NCBI GenBank assembly: GCA_033085395.1
Contig: JANQBS010000019.1
Span: 124,001 to 188,000, forward strand
Reading direction: 5' to 3'
Length of the DNA: 64,000 bases
Source of the DNA: Xanthoparmelia taractica
Taxonomy: Eukaryota; Ascomycota; Lecanoromycetes; Lecanorales; Parmeliaceae
Below the pieces are notes generated by a model. The model was not told the DNA's origin. It worked only from the letters and a program-made list of their open reading frames with translations, and searched no databases. The position numbers and the translations under genes were made by a program. Positions 22,370-33,163 of the stretch are shown here, piece after piece. Numbering within the stretch: position 1 is the first letter of the stretch; each line of letters begins with the position of its first letter.

Positions 22370-23684
22370 GCTGAACAGGTGAGATGTTCAGTGAGTTCTA
22401 TGATGCAGCTATAGTGAGAGTGCCGTCGAACACGAAGGAGGAGGGGGAGGCTTTGTGCGGGTGGCAGGTAAAGAGAGAGAAAGAATGAGGACGTGTATGA
22501 TCAAGATAGTGTCTGGTAATTCTGAGCTTGTCTGCACTGATTGGGGTATAGAGAGGAGTTTCTGACGTGTAAAGAAAAGAAAGTACAAGAACCAAGCTGG
22601 CTTGTGCCCTGCATCGTGGGAGATCGAGCCTTAGTATTGTCATGTTCGGAGACGTTGAATGTGTCCATTCTTGGACTACAATACTAAGATATCGCACGCA
22701 GCAGCCGGTTGAATACCATCAGCTTTGAGGAACAATATGAGTGGCCACCGCTACTCCATATTCATTGTTTCCATGAAAGGATATCCAAACAAGAGTTGTG
22801 ACTTGACAGGCAAGGTCAGGTGCGCCGTATCCAATTGAGGCAATTCGAAATCATCATCAAAGACAGGATGAGCAAGATGACATGAGACACGAAAGCTGGT
22901 CGACAAGCAGTAGCTATTGGATCGTTGCAGCATAAACCAAGTGAACGCGGACTGTGTCGGAAATGCGAGCCCTAGGAAAATCCTTGGTATTGTTCCTGGA
23001 ACAGCGCAGCTAATGAAAGACTTTGAACTGTGACGCTTTCGAACCATCTGAATTCTGCACTAGGAAAAGCTGGCTTGATGCGATAATGTAAATGTAGCTT
23101 GCTCTGATTGATTCTTTTGACAGTATATATACCTGGCAAGAGAAGTGCTAGACTTGTCCATGGTTGGCAGCAGAGGTGTTGCACGCTCGAGCTATCTCGA
23201 CCACGTGCTGAAAATGAATATCTAAAGTACTTCAATCGCAGCCTATCTGTTAGAGAAACTTTGAGTGGCGGAGACATAGAGATCTTGATCTTCCAAGTGG
23301 AGTTTTCGATGACAAGATTTGGTGGTTGTGGTGAAAAGTATCCCTCGACTTATAGATCACGTGCAGCCGCACACTTACCCGAACCATCATCAACGCTGGC
23401 TCAACACTTCTTTTCCGTCTGTGATACCGTACTCGAATCGTAGATACCTGGACAGTATGCATCCACACAATTACCAGCACCATTATGACCTCGAAGACGT
23501 GCTGCCTAAGGCAACACACTCGTAACGAACCAACCAATCTCACATTCCTTGACCTAAGCCTTGACGACCATGTCCTCAAATATCTTATTCGTGGCCCAAA
23601 TCTCTTAGATGGTCATGTTGAAGAAGCTTTTGAGCTTTTCGAGGTTGATGAGACCAGACATGAGTCTGGGTCATTGGCAGTACT
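22370..23684. other. Spacer between the Ste2 and BRCT genes
   Basis: Divergent promoters of the two flanking genes. It may contain unresolved 5' exons of the BRCT gene; no other gene was recognised. Confidence 0.4.
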
Positions 23685-25865
23685 ATGTTGAATACAATCA
23701 CGCTATATGGTTGTGTTGGATGGAGGCAGCTAACAATGCCTTTAGACACCCAAAATGGCTTCGCTTTCCTTGAAGCCCTTTCAGACGACGTATCCGTAGA
23801 GTCACTTGGGCGCAACTTTAACGGATTATCGGCTCATACCGGTATGAAAGTTAGACCCTCTACCGATGGCAATATTCCCTCAGCTCTTCAGCTCCTTCCG
23901 GGACAATCGTTCTATATTGGGAAGACGACACTGAGCCTTGTTCCTGAGGAACACAGCAATCTTCCAATCTACTCGTCGGATCTACCTGACTCTAATTTCG
24001 AAAGTTACAATCACCAAGTCAGTCAAATGGACACACCGCAACGGACAGCCAGAGCTAGTTCTACTGTCATTGAAACTCCTATGCCATCTACAGACCATGA
24101 ATCCGAGATTTCCACCCCTATCATTGAACAGATCACAGGACATGCTATCTTGGGAAGGAAAGGCGCTAAGAAGTGGCTGGAGAGTCCTTTGAAGCGCGAG
24201 GTCATGCGAACAGTGCGAAACGCTAGCGAACCTAGTCACTCGGTTTCACAGCCTGGACTCAAAAACGGAGATGAGCTCATGGCTGATGCAGCGATCAGTG
24301 AGTATGGTCTTTTGCATGCACAGCCCGAGGTCAAGACCGAAGACGATATGGCTGATGCAACCATTGCAAAGCCTCTGGGAGGATACATGGTGGATTTTGA
24401 AGACCAAGAGATAGCGGGTGTAGGCCTTGAGAACGAGTACCCTGAAAAGTCACGACCATTACTGCTTAAGTTGCGTGTACATCAAAAAGGAGAGTCCGGA
24501 AGCTCAGGCGGCTCACGCATTCTAGAAGAGTCGGAACCCTTGTCACCACCAGGGGTGCGAATACGTCCAGAAAAAGACCCCGGAACCTCCAACCACTCAC
24601 CAGTCCTGGCAGCGTCAAAGCCTTTACCATCAATTGTCGAGCGAGTGCAGGCCGAGAGGACACCCGAAGTTTCAGGTCAATCGCCCTCCCTCCATGCCAG
24701 TTCGGATTTAAGCCCACAATTGGATGACGATGCTGAGGATACACCGGTCCGGAAAAAAGCAAAAACAACGGCGGTCTCCCATGAGGCCCTTGAAGAAGAG
24801 ACCGAGGACAGCCTGCAAGACGAAGTGATATCTATCAAAAGAAGCATTCCAGCTGCAACTGATCATCCAGTCTCTATCCATCAGACACCATCAACGATGC
24901 CGGCCCACTCAACCGATACGAAATCCCGCCCAAAGTCCGCAGATCAACACAATCGAAGGTCTTCTACTTCTTTGGCAGGATCAAAGCAGATTCGTCCCAC
25001 CATCGATTCAGACTCGCGGCGTCATCCCGTCAATCGACTGCCGTCAGCATCATCATTCAATTCAGCTGAACCAAAGCCTCGGACTCCACACTCCGACTGG
25101 AACACAATCTCAGCGTCTCCATCTAATTGGGTCGAGCCAAATAGCTCGATGAGAAGTACTAGGTCGACAGCTCGGGACGGGCAGAACAGCCCATCATCCA
25201 CGGACGCGGCAATATGTATTGTTTTTGCGAGCTCCAGTTCAGTTGGGGACTCGAAGCCATTCCTAAAAGTCCTATCGAGCAAAGGAGTCAAAATAGTCAA
25301 GTCTGTACACGACTGCACCGTCTTGTGCGTTGGTAAGGAGCTCAAGAAAACCAGCAAAGTCATTCTGGCTGCGTTGCTCGGTAAAGATATTGTTATGGAC
25401 AGCTGGGTCACGGATAGCGCCAAGGGGAACGACCTGCTAAGTATGGTGCCTTACCTATCGCGGGATCCAGAGAAGGAGGCCGAATGGGGCATTTCGCTGG
25501 ACCAAGCGATCTACAGAGGCAAGAAGGGTCTCAAGATTTTGCAGGACTATACCATACATTTCACACCATCCGTGAAGAAGGAGCTGGGCAAGAACGGGTT
25601 CGACGAGCTCAAGGAGATTGCAAAGTGCGCGGGTGCGAGAAGCGTCTCTGCAGCTTTACCCAAGAGGAGTCCAGAAGAGGCACCGTCCACATTTGTCGTC
25701 GCAGCGCACGATGATACCGAGGTGGCGGGGCTTCGGAAGCGAGGCTGGAGAGCCTACGTGAAAGATATTATCAGCTTGAGTGTTCTCCGCGGCAAGCTGG
25801 ACCTGGAAAGCGATGAATTCCTCGTCAAGGAGCAGGAGAAGGAGAGCAAGAAGAGGAAGCGTTGA
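23685..25865 (+). CDS. MDC1-like tandem-BRCT protein (5' end unresolved)
   Basis: Probable DNA-damage adaptor in the nucleus. The open frame encodes 726 residues if started at the ATG at 23685. Residues near 15-85 (LEALSDDVSVESLGRN up to LLPGQSFYIGKTTLSLV) look like the second half of an FHA domain. The acceptor CTTTAG with branch GCTAAC at 23730-23745 suggests the true FHA N-terminus lies in upstream exons I could not join. A long disordered Ser/Pro/Glu-rich middle follows. From about residue 509 a tandem BRCT module appears: KVILAALLGKDIVMDSWVTD, a linker with DPEKEAEWGISLDQAI, then ILQDYTIHFTPSVKKELG and CAGARSVSAALP. The layout matches metazoan MDC1, and the C-terminus is very basic (KESKKRKR). 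Confidence 0.75.
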   Translation: MLNTITLYGCVGWRQLTMPLDTQNGFAFLEALSDDVSVESLGRNFNGLSAHTGMKVRPSTDGNIPSALQLLPGQSFYIGKTTLSLVPEEHSNLPIYSSDLPDSNFESYNHQVSQMDTPQRTARASSTVIETPMPSTDHESEISTPIIEQITGHAILGRKGAKKWLESPLKREVMRTVRNASEPSHSVSQPGLKNGDELMADAAISEYGLLHAQPEVKTEDDMADATIAKPLGGYMVDFEDQEIAGVGLENEYPEKSRPLLLKLRVHQKGESGSSGGSRILEESEPLSPPGVRIRPEKDPGTSNHSPVLAASKPLPSIVERVQAERTPEVSGQSPSLHASSDLSPQLDDDAEDTPVRKKAKTTAVSHEALEEETEDSLQDEVISIKRSIPAATDHPVSIHQTPSTMPAHSTDTKSRPKSADQHNRRSSTSLAGSKQIRPTIDSDSRRHPVNRLPSASSFNSAEPKPRTPHSDWNTISASPSNWVEPNSSMRSTRSTARDGQNSPSSTDAAICIVFASSSSVGDSKPFLKVLSSKGVKIVKSVHDCTVLCVGKELKKTSKVILAALLGKDIVMDSWVTDSAKGNDLLSMVPYLSRDPEKEAEWGISLDQAIYRGKKGLKILQDYTIHFTPSVKKELGKNGFDELKEIAKCAGARSVSAALPKRSPEEAPSTFVVAAHDDTEVAGLRKRGWRAYVKDIISLSVLRGKLDLESDEFLVKEQEKESKKRKR

Positions 25866-26189
25866 TCATGGAAGGCTTCCAAAGCAAAGTTGGGTTGGTT
25901 TTGGTTCGTTAATTGCTCTTCATGCATAGCGTCAGGAGTCTGCCTATTTGCTGTTGGCTGGCTGATTGGTAGATACCCCCATGAGCGCTTCTTGCTATCT
26001 CGCTAGCTATGCAATCTATTCGAATACGTTTCCTTTCTCTTCCTCATCAAGAATCACTGTCTGTCTGATCAATATCCCCAAATTCGGCAAGCATACCCAT
26101 ACGCACACATAGGCTCCCTCAGGCATTGACACCACCCGAGTGACTATACCCACAGCTTCCCACCGTATCCTCATCCCCCTCAACCACAC

Positions 26190-26192
<3 letters not shown>

Positions 26193-26224
<32 letters not shown>
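26193..26224. repeat. (TC)16 microsatellite
   Basis: Uninterrupted TC dinucleotides, followed by a TA-rich run. Confidence 0.95.
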
Positions 26225-26227
<3 letters not shown>

Positions 26228-26365
26228 CCTATATATATATAAAAAGCCAATCGCCCGAAAGCTCGGCTTCCTGACCGACCTCCTTTTCTAGTACTAGTAC
26301 TATTGGTATGAGATTGGTACCTTATTTGACAGCCGTATCGTTGTGGAGGACGAGTATGAGTGGGA

Positions 26366-26393
26366 GGGGGGTAGTTTTGGGGGAGGGGGGGGG
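26366..26393 (+). other. Potential G-quadruplex tract
   Basis: Runs of 6, 5 and 9 guanines separated by TAGTTTT and A, which satisfies the G3+N1-7 rule. It lies about 500 bp after the BRCT gene stop. Confidence 0.5.
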
Positions 26394-26782
26394 ATGATGA
26401 TGATGATTAAGAGGGGATTAAGGGGGAGTTTGGGGCAGGGATGGATTGGTGAGGTGTAAGCAAGGAGGGGTTTTAGTTGGGGTTATGGATGTTGGTGGCG
26501 ATGAGTGTGGTTCTATGTATGGAAGGGAAGCGTAGAATCGCAGTGTTGGCATTGCTGGGAGGTGAAGTTATGTAAGTCTAAGGTGTATACTTCACAGTCT
26601 TCGTTATAAATATGCCGCGTCCAAGGTACCACCCATACCTTGCTGCAAATACACGGGGTATCGCATGCCGCCACATCCCTAGAGTCCATACCCAGACTTA
26701 TATCAACGCCGCGACCCAAATGCCTTTTTTCTTCCCCACTCCAAACCCAATGAGATGAATGCATCTACCCAGAGGGCCAACA

Positions 26783-28548
26783 TCACACCTGATCATACCC
26801 ACTCCCATGCCCCACCGCCAGCCCCTTGACGCTATCGCTCTCCGCACCCCCCGTCCACTTTCTCGCGCCGAGGCTCGGCCTGCCGTTGAAGCCCACCGAG
26901 GAGCCCTTTTTCACGGATGATGATCGAGTCTTTTCGTTCAGCTTCCCGCTGAACAACAAGCGCACGGCGGCCCAGGAGGTGGTGATGTAGATGACCGAGT
27001 TCCAGAAGCCCATTAGGGGGAGCACGATACCGGAGGCGTAGGTGAAGGGGAGGGAGACGAGGGACGGGTGGATGAGGGAGTAGACGCGATTGATGGATGA
27101 GGGGACCTGTGGATTTCGTGAGCCAAGGGCATTGCTCGAGCCTGGTTCTCAAATGGAGTCTTGTTATTATGAGAGCGAGCTTACCCATGTGACGAGCAAG
27201 GAGACGAAGAAAAGAAGCGCCACTTTGGTGTATCCGAACGCCGCCCTGTTGGCTTCCATGGCCGCCCGATTGTTCTGCGCCGCGATGGTCGAATGCACCC
27301 TCGGTGTCGTAGGCGGAGGCGCTTCCGATCTCGGGCTCAGTGGAGCTGATCCGATCGTCACGGAGTATTGGTCGTAAACCTTATCACTGACGTCGGGGCT
27401 TTTTCTGTCCATCTTCATAAAGGCGGCAGACACAGCGGGCGAATGCAGTGTGGCTAGTTCGCTCGTAATGTGGATTTCGGTCGTCTTGGTACTGATGAAA
27501 GGATTCTCGATTTGCACAGGCACGGGTCCAGATGGGTTGCTGAATGCTCGTAGCTGTTTGCGTTTGGCGAAGATCTCACGTCCCGCGAGGACGTATATAC
27601 AGAATGAGATCAAGATACAGCACCTGGGATTCTGTTAGTAGGGGAGACACCTGCCAGAAGTGGGAAGGGTTGCTTGCCATGCTGGGGCATAGCAAAGTGC
27701 GATTCTGAGAACGACCCATTTGATGTCAATCCAGCACCAAAGTGTGGCTGGCCCGTATATCTTGCCTTTAGTTGAAGTCTCGATAAAAAGGTAGACAAGG
27801 GCAATTATGAACGGCCCTCCGTAGCACTGATTGAAGACGTTTCGAAGTCAGCATTACTTGTCAAAGGTTGAAGTATATCGAGCCTTGGAGCATTGCTGCA
27901 GAGTGGATATGCCAAAGAGGTATCTTCACACTCATGATATGATTCAGAGGAAGAGACATCCCATCGAATATACATACAAGACAGTGGTATCGCCACTCCA
28001 AAGCCTTGAGCTGCTGGGCGTTGTACTTGCGGAACAATGTCATGTATACATTGATTGCCATGGCGAGATTCCACAGCGCGTCGGCCGGTAGAAACCTTTT
28101 TGCACATTCAGTACTCGTCCCCAACCCCGTGGATACTCCAGTGCTCACATTTGGATGAGGAAGCCTTGAAACTGGCAAAGATGTGAGTCCCTTCCCGCGC
28201 GTACCCCCGACTGTGACATCAGTGTAGCCACATTGCATAAAGAATTTCTACCAGACATAGGGATCAGTATGCTTCTTGTCGGTGGAAAGGCTCAAAGTGT
28301 GAGACCAAGTCTGGGGGTGAGTCGATGTCTAACGACCTCATGTATGGCAGTCAGGGTGAGAGGATCTAGTAAAAACAAGCATACCCCCAAGATGCGTAAA
28401 AGATAAGTCTGTTGACCGGCTTGCGGAAGGCAGGTGAGTAGAGAAAGGTGAAGAAGATGAAGCTCGTTCCGACGAGGGAGAAGCAGGAGGCGACACGCTC
28501 AGTGATCTCAAGATTATGGAGCTCCGTGTGACTCAACGCATGAGACAT
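26783..28548 (-). CDS. cAMP-receptor-like GPCR
   Basis: Seven-helix receptor of the Dictyostelium cAMP-receptor-like family found in fungi; the ligand is unknown. Six exons (28385-28548, 28149-28247, 27978-28095, 27678-27826, 27185-27623, 26783-27106) give 430 residues with all phases consistent. Landmarks: FSLVGTSFIFFTFLY in TM1, SWGNSLCNVATLMSQSGV in TM2, HLCQFQGFLIQMFLPADALW in TM3 with the extracellular Cys, the FRKY motif after it, PATLWCWIDIKWVVLRIALC before TM5, and PFTYASGIVLPLMGFWNSVI in TM7. The third cytosolic loop is long (about 130 residues). Intron 4 begins with GC (GCAAGC) and has a perfect CTACTAAC branch site. The start at 28548 (MSHALSH) is preferred over an in-frame ATG at 28617. 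Confidence 0.9.
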
Positions 28549-30771
28549 GGTAGAACTTGTATGAAGCTGTAGTTTCGAGCTCGGATGAAAGCGTCGTTGC
28601 AAGAGGTATGTGGCCAACTACCAAGCCTAATGCCGTTTAAACAGACGGATCATGAGCAACTGCGTATGTTGTGCATGTCGGTGTGAGATTCGAGATAGTG
28701 GCCAGCAAGTCGAAGGCGTCGACTAAGGGGAAGGAGGGTTGAAACGTGATGGAGGACTCAAAAGATAGCAGATAGAAGCATACAAAGGCAACAAATGGAA
28801 GAAGGAGGAGGAGGAGGAGGAGGAGGAGGATGAGGAGGATGAGGAGGAGGAGAGGGGTGATATAGAGGGAGAAGAGAGTAAGGAAGTAGTCATGTTGAAG
28901 GTTTGAAAATGTCGCAAGATTGTAGGACAAGAGGATTAGTGGATTGGTGTGTGGTAAGGTGAGGTGAGGTAATCTTTGAAGCAGCAAAACGGCACAGAGC
29001 AACCAACACAAGCGAAAAGGAGATGCACTTTTGAACAGTCTGGAATCATCAAAAGATTCTGTGCTCCTTGTACACCTAAGTCTTCAGCTCCGTAATTTGT
29101 GAGTGAGAGAAAGTGCAATATACAAGTCTGACTGGCTGGCTGAATTGGCTGGCTACCTTAGACCGCCGTTCCTACCTATCCTACGGCCGTACTTTCAGCT
29201 CATCCTTCGGCTTGCCTTATTTTGGCCTGGTTCAAAGGTCATGTCCCCGCAATCGGGGCCATTTTCCTCCCTAACAACGCCATCAACAGTCAGGTACTTC
29301 TACCTACTTTTAGGTGAGTAACCTTAGATTTGCGCTCTATGGATGATCTGATGATCCGACCGTCCCATGGCAAAAGTACAGTACCTGCAGGAGCATCTCG
29401 TGCTCTCACACCCCCCCATGCAGTCTGGCTCATGAATGAGCTTTGAATCAAATCAGCCCATGTCCATGTGAAATTGGACCGATGCAGGGCCTTTTTTTTC
29501 TTTTTCTCTGGTGGCATGACCAGCCTGGCCCGGAATGTCCGGAGAGTGGAATATGCACGACATGATGGGTAATGATAAAGTATAGGTAAGGTACCTTATT
29601 ATCATTGAAATGGAAGAAAGTGCTGCCGATCCCGCCGATATTATTGAAACCAAAGCACAAGAGTTAGGTAACTTATCGAAACTAACGGCGAAATCTTACG
29701 GCTAAACTTGCCTTATTTATCTTACCCCCATCGTCTATCGTCTGGGCCACGTGCTAAAATGTAAGATTGGTTTCACGCTAAAAGCGGCAGATTCTACTTC
29801 GTTACTTCGTAGAAGTACCGTAGGTACCTTACGCCCCGTGCTCTTCCTTTTGACAGTTTCAGCCATAAAACCAGCCATGGCTACACAAGCAAGACTCAAT
29901 GCCGCTATTCTCTCATTCAACTAGACCTTGAATCAACCTTACTTCCAGAGAGTCTTTCACCATATCCCTCATCAGACCGGGCAACTCATTTGCGCCACTA
30001 CTCTACTGTAAACCTTTTCACCTTTTTATTCGGCAAATTTCAGCTCCACAGATGCACTGCTACCGCGGGATCTTGCATTCGACTCTCTCAAAAAATGCAG
30101 CTGAATAATCAACGAGAAGATACGACATCATCATTCCTTGCGACTGAGCCTTTTGGAAATGACAGGTAGAGCTAGCTTACCAGCACTACGGTTCCCCTGC
30201 CTATGCCCATCTATCGGAATCCTTGAGCCCCAGAGCGAATCGCAGTAGCTCTACTTCTCTCCTATCCTTCCTCCTCCCTCCAATCCTGTCTCATTTCATG
30301 CATCTCTCCAGCCCACCCCCCTTTCTCTCATCAATGGCCGGCTCCCTCTCTTGGCATTTAGCAATCTCCATCTGCGAGGCCATAAAGGTCCTCAAGCTGG
30401 AAATCACGATTGCTGCTTGAGAATTATGAAGTATGAAGACATGGTAAGCTCGAGAGCAGAAACTTCCGTGTAGACAGACAGAGCAAGTAGACGGCTTCCC
30501 CACAACAATCCATGATTAATGTAATTGGACGAGAGTAAACGGCAGCATCGGCAGCATCAATTCTGGCCTGCAACGTCCCTGTATTAAGCTCATTGACCTT
30601 GGAGCTCATCTAGCCCGCCCTTCCATCCACCCACCCAACATTCAATGACACAGTGGAGGCGGACCTAGTCCCAAGCTCATGAGTCATGTTTGGATTCAGA
30701 AAAATGTCTCGGCGGCGCCGATCGTCTACCTACGCTTTTAGCCCAACCTCATTAACGCTGACTGCATTAGC
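28549..30771. other. 2.2 kb spacer
   Basis: Upstream of the GPCR gene and beyond the REX3 stop. It contains a GGA-rich repeat (28803-28853), two GGTACCTTA motifs (about 29590 and 29823) and CTAAAAGCGGCA at 29778-29789. Two short minus-strand frames (30424-30609, 29735-29920) have gene-like starts but no consistent continuation. Confidence 0.4.
28803..28853. repeat. (GGA/GAG)n microsatellite
   Basis: Purine-rich triplet run with three T interruptions, about 250 bp upstream of the GPCR start. Confidence 0.9.
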
Positions 30772-32535
30772 TCAAGCCGGAGCACCCGGCAACGGTGGGA
30801 AGAACTCCCTCTTTCTTACGGTCCAACCGTCTCGCTTCATGGACTTCCACATCTCGCTAACCTTGAGTCTGACCAAATGTCCCGCAGCTCTTGCGTCTTC
30901 TTTCGAGTCATGCCCCTGATCACCTCCCATCTGAATGTCTCGATCAAGATGCTTTTTCATCAGTGCCTTAAGGCCGAACCTAACCGGTAGGCCCCGGGGA
31001 TGAGGAAACAGGAGGACCGTATCGACGATGGAGGGATGGACGATACGAGTTGCATTGAGGTCATTGTCTAGGGCATGTCCAATGAGCGGCGTTTCTGGTG
31101 TCAAGTGTTCGAACAGCAGGTCACGGGCGATGCTGGGCGAGTCGACGATTCGTAACCGCTGCTCACTATCATTAGACGCCTTTTGCTCATCCATAGATGT
31201 GCTCTCGTAGGACAAGGCGTTGGCGTAGTCCTTGGGCCAAACTCCAGAAAATCGCGAATTTAGATCCAGGACCTCGCCTAGTGGTCTGACCAGCACATCA
31301 AGAAGCTCCTCGCCATTCGGCCAAGCTGTTGCTGTAAGACGAATTAATTCCAGCCCCATAGTCGTGTAACCCATCTCGCAGTCAAAGCAGACTGCAACGT
31401 CGGGCCTCGATATCAGTGAATTAGGCGGAGTCTCCTTAAAAGGCATTATGAGGGCTAGCCGCTTTGGCTCTGAAATCTTGAAAACATGCGTAGCCGCCAG
31501 AGTACAACCGGCAGACTCCCCAATAGTCTCATTGCAACATGCATGGATAGCTTCCTTGTGGCCTTTGTCTGCTTTGTCTTTCGCCTGTGGTTTGCGAGGC
31601 TTCGCAGGGTGGTACGTGCATGTGCCTCCAGAAGTCAAAGCCCCGTCTTCTCTTCTCCCTGGGAAGACTTGGAATCGAGTTTTGCATCTATCGCACTGCT
31701 CCCAGCCTTGTGCCGCCTTGACGCCCGACCGAGCTTGGGCAATCTCTTCATCGCTCGGTGCATGAGGAACATATCCATGCTTGGCCAAGTCACTTTGCTT
31801 TGCGAGCAGTTTGGACAGAAACGCGATTTCTTGAGACGAAGATAGGCCTGTCTCGATAATACTGGGCGTACTTTCAGTCGTGGTAATCATATCAACTGGC
31901 GCGTGTTTGGAAATCTGCTTAAGTCTTTCTTCCCTCCATTCTGTGGACTTCATCTTCTTCAATTTGGTGATTCGCAATTTAATGACGTTCAGATAGACCG
32001 CGGAGTTTTGCTTAGCGATCTTCTCCTCCTCGTCTAGAGCCTGAACGATCAACTCTTGAGGAGAGAATCTAAGCGCATTAGTTGACGAATCTTGAAGCTC
32101 CTCGTTAAGCCGGACCAGTTGGTCGTGGATCATGGTGATCAGCTGTATACGAACTCCATGGGCAGCTGGCGGGTTTTGTATCATCTTGGGGTTGAGAGAC
32201 ACTTGAGAAGTCTTAGGGGGTGGCGACGCAGTTTCAATTTTTGGACCGTTCGAGGGTTCCTTCAAAGACGCCCGGGTGTTTTCGACAGCTTTAGTTTGCG
32301 ATCTTCGAGGCGGTGGAGAGATATTCCTGGATGCTGTAACCGGTAGATTAAGCCGTCGTTTCTTACGAGGCTCATTCTGATCGATGTTCACTTCGTCTAG
32401 CCTTTCCTTTGGCAAGGACACTGCCGCTGGCACAGTTTCAGAGACGCTATGATGCCCAAAGATGCAATTGAATAGGGAGCAGTGGGGATGCTCGGGGCAA
32501 TTGACATGTTTGAAGCAGCCGATCGAAGAGAACAT
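30772..32535 (-). CDS. REX3: RNA exonuclease 3 (DEDDh family)
   Basis: 3'-5' exoribonuclease that trims structured RNAs such as RNase MRP RNA. A single exon of 587 residues; the start at 32535 gives the fungal Rex3 N-terminus MFSSIGCFKHVNCPEHPHCS, a CCCH-like zinc motif, and an ATG ten codons upstream is less likely. A disordered basic region (PRKKRRLNLP) and a Cys-rich patch (EQCDRCKTRFQ, then GGTCTYHP) precede the nuclease. Exonuclease motifs: FDCEMGYTTMGLELIRLT (Exo I DxE), GHALDNDLNATRI (Exo II) and HDSKEDARAAGHLV (Exo III with His and Asp). It faces the DUF676 lipase gene head to head with about 630 bp between starts. Confidence 0.92.
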   Translation of the reverse strand: MFSSIGCFKHVNCPEHPHCSLFNCIFGHHSVSETVPAAVSLPKERLDEVNIDQNEPRKKRRLNLPVTASRNISPPPRRSQTKAVENTRASLKEPSNGPKIETASPPPKTSQVSLNPKMIQNPPAAHGVRIQLITMIHDQLVRLNEELQDSSTNALRFSPQELIVQALDEEEKIAKQNSAVYLNVIKLRITKLKKMKSTEWREERLKQISKHAPVDMITTTESTPSIIETGLSSSQEIAFLSKLLAKQSDLAKHGYVPHAPSDEEIAQARSGVKAAQGWEQCDRCKTRFQVFPGRREDGALTSGGTCTYHPAKPRKPQAKDKADKGHKEAIHACCNETIGESAGCTLAATHVFKISEPKRLALIMPFKETPPNSLISRPDVAVCFDCEMGYTTMGLELIRLTATAWPNGEELLDVLVRPLGEVLDLNSRFSGVWPKDYANALSYESTSMDEQKASNDSEQRLRIVDSPSIARDLLFEHLTPETPLIGHALDNDLNATRIVHPSIVDTVLLFPHPRGLPVRFGLKALMKKHLDRDIQMGGDQGHDSKEDARAAGHLVRLKVSEMWKSMKRDGWTVRKREFFPPLPGAPA

Positions 32536-33163
32536 GGCGATAAAGAGTGGTTGTAAAGCAAACATCGAAAGGGATTTAGCCTGATAGCTTGATCATTAGG
32601 CTCTTTTACCGAGCCCAAATTGCTCAGGACAGAATACTATATGCCTATGATAAATGTGAAGAGGCATAGCAAACATCCAGCAAATACCACAAGTCAAAGC
32701 ATGTTGGCCAAAGTTACGATGTTTGCTTTTTCTAAGACAGCAAGCAGCATTAACCACAGCAGCAAAAGATGATGGTGAAGGAGCCAAAAGAATGATTATC
32801 TCGGTCGAGCGGTGCCGAGACGGGTTGATTGGTCACACCAGGCAGTCGAGGAAGAGCCAAAATGGAACTTGATGGTTGAGGTGAAGAATGTCTTGAGTGA
32901 GAGACGTTGAAATGTGAACAGAATATTGGCTCGATTGGCGATCAACAATACCGTACCTTAGCGGATCTTTGGGTCGGTTCGATTTCAGCTAGCGGCGGGT
33001 ACAGCCGAAGCCCGAAGCCCGAAAGCATGTGTGGCGTTGTCAAAGTGTCATCGTTCACCAGTTGCAGTTGCTCTTATAAAGAAGTCTTTGCGCAATGCGC
33101 GCCTCACTTCAATGCGATCAATATAATAGATCAAGAGACAGATTTGCATGATCATATATCTTC
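32536..33163. promoter_or_regulatory. Bidirectional promoter, REX3 / DUF676 lipase
   Basis: Both flanking genes start outward from this 628-bp spacer. No binding site was identified; it is inferred from gene orientation only. Confidence 0.5.

Larger units (their letters stand above)
25866..26782. other. Convergent 3' spacer with simple repeats
   Basis: Contains a (TC)n run at 26193-26224, a TA run directly after it, and a G-rich tract at 26366-26393. No gene seen. Confidence 0.5.

Noticed and set aside
29735..29920. Minus-strand frame with signal-peptide-like start and GTAAGG donor
   Set aside because: No downstream exon or domain; composition close to random.
30424..30609. Minus-strand small gene starting MSSKVNELNT with a possible second exon at 30291-30440
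   Set aside because: No donor/acceptor pair kept the frame of the second exon.
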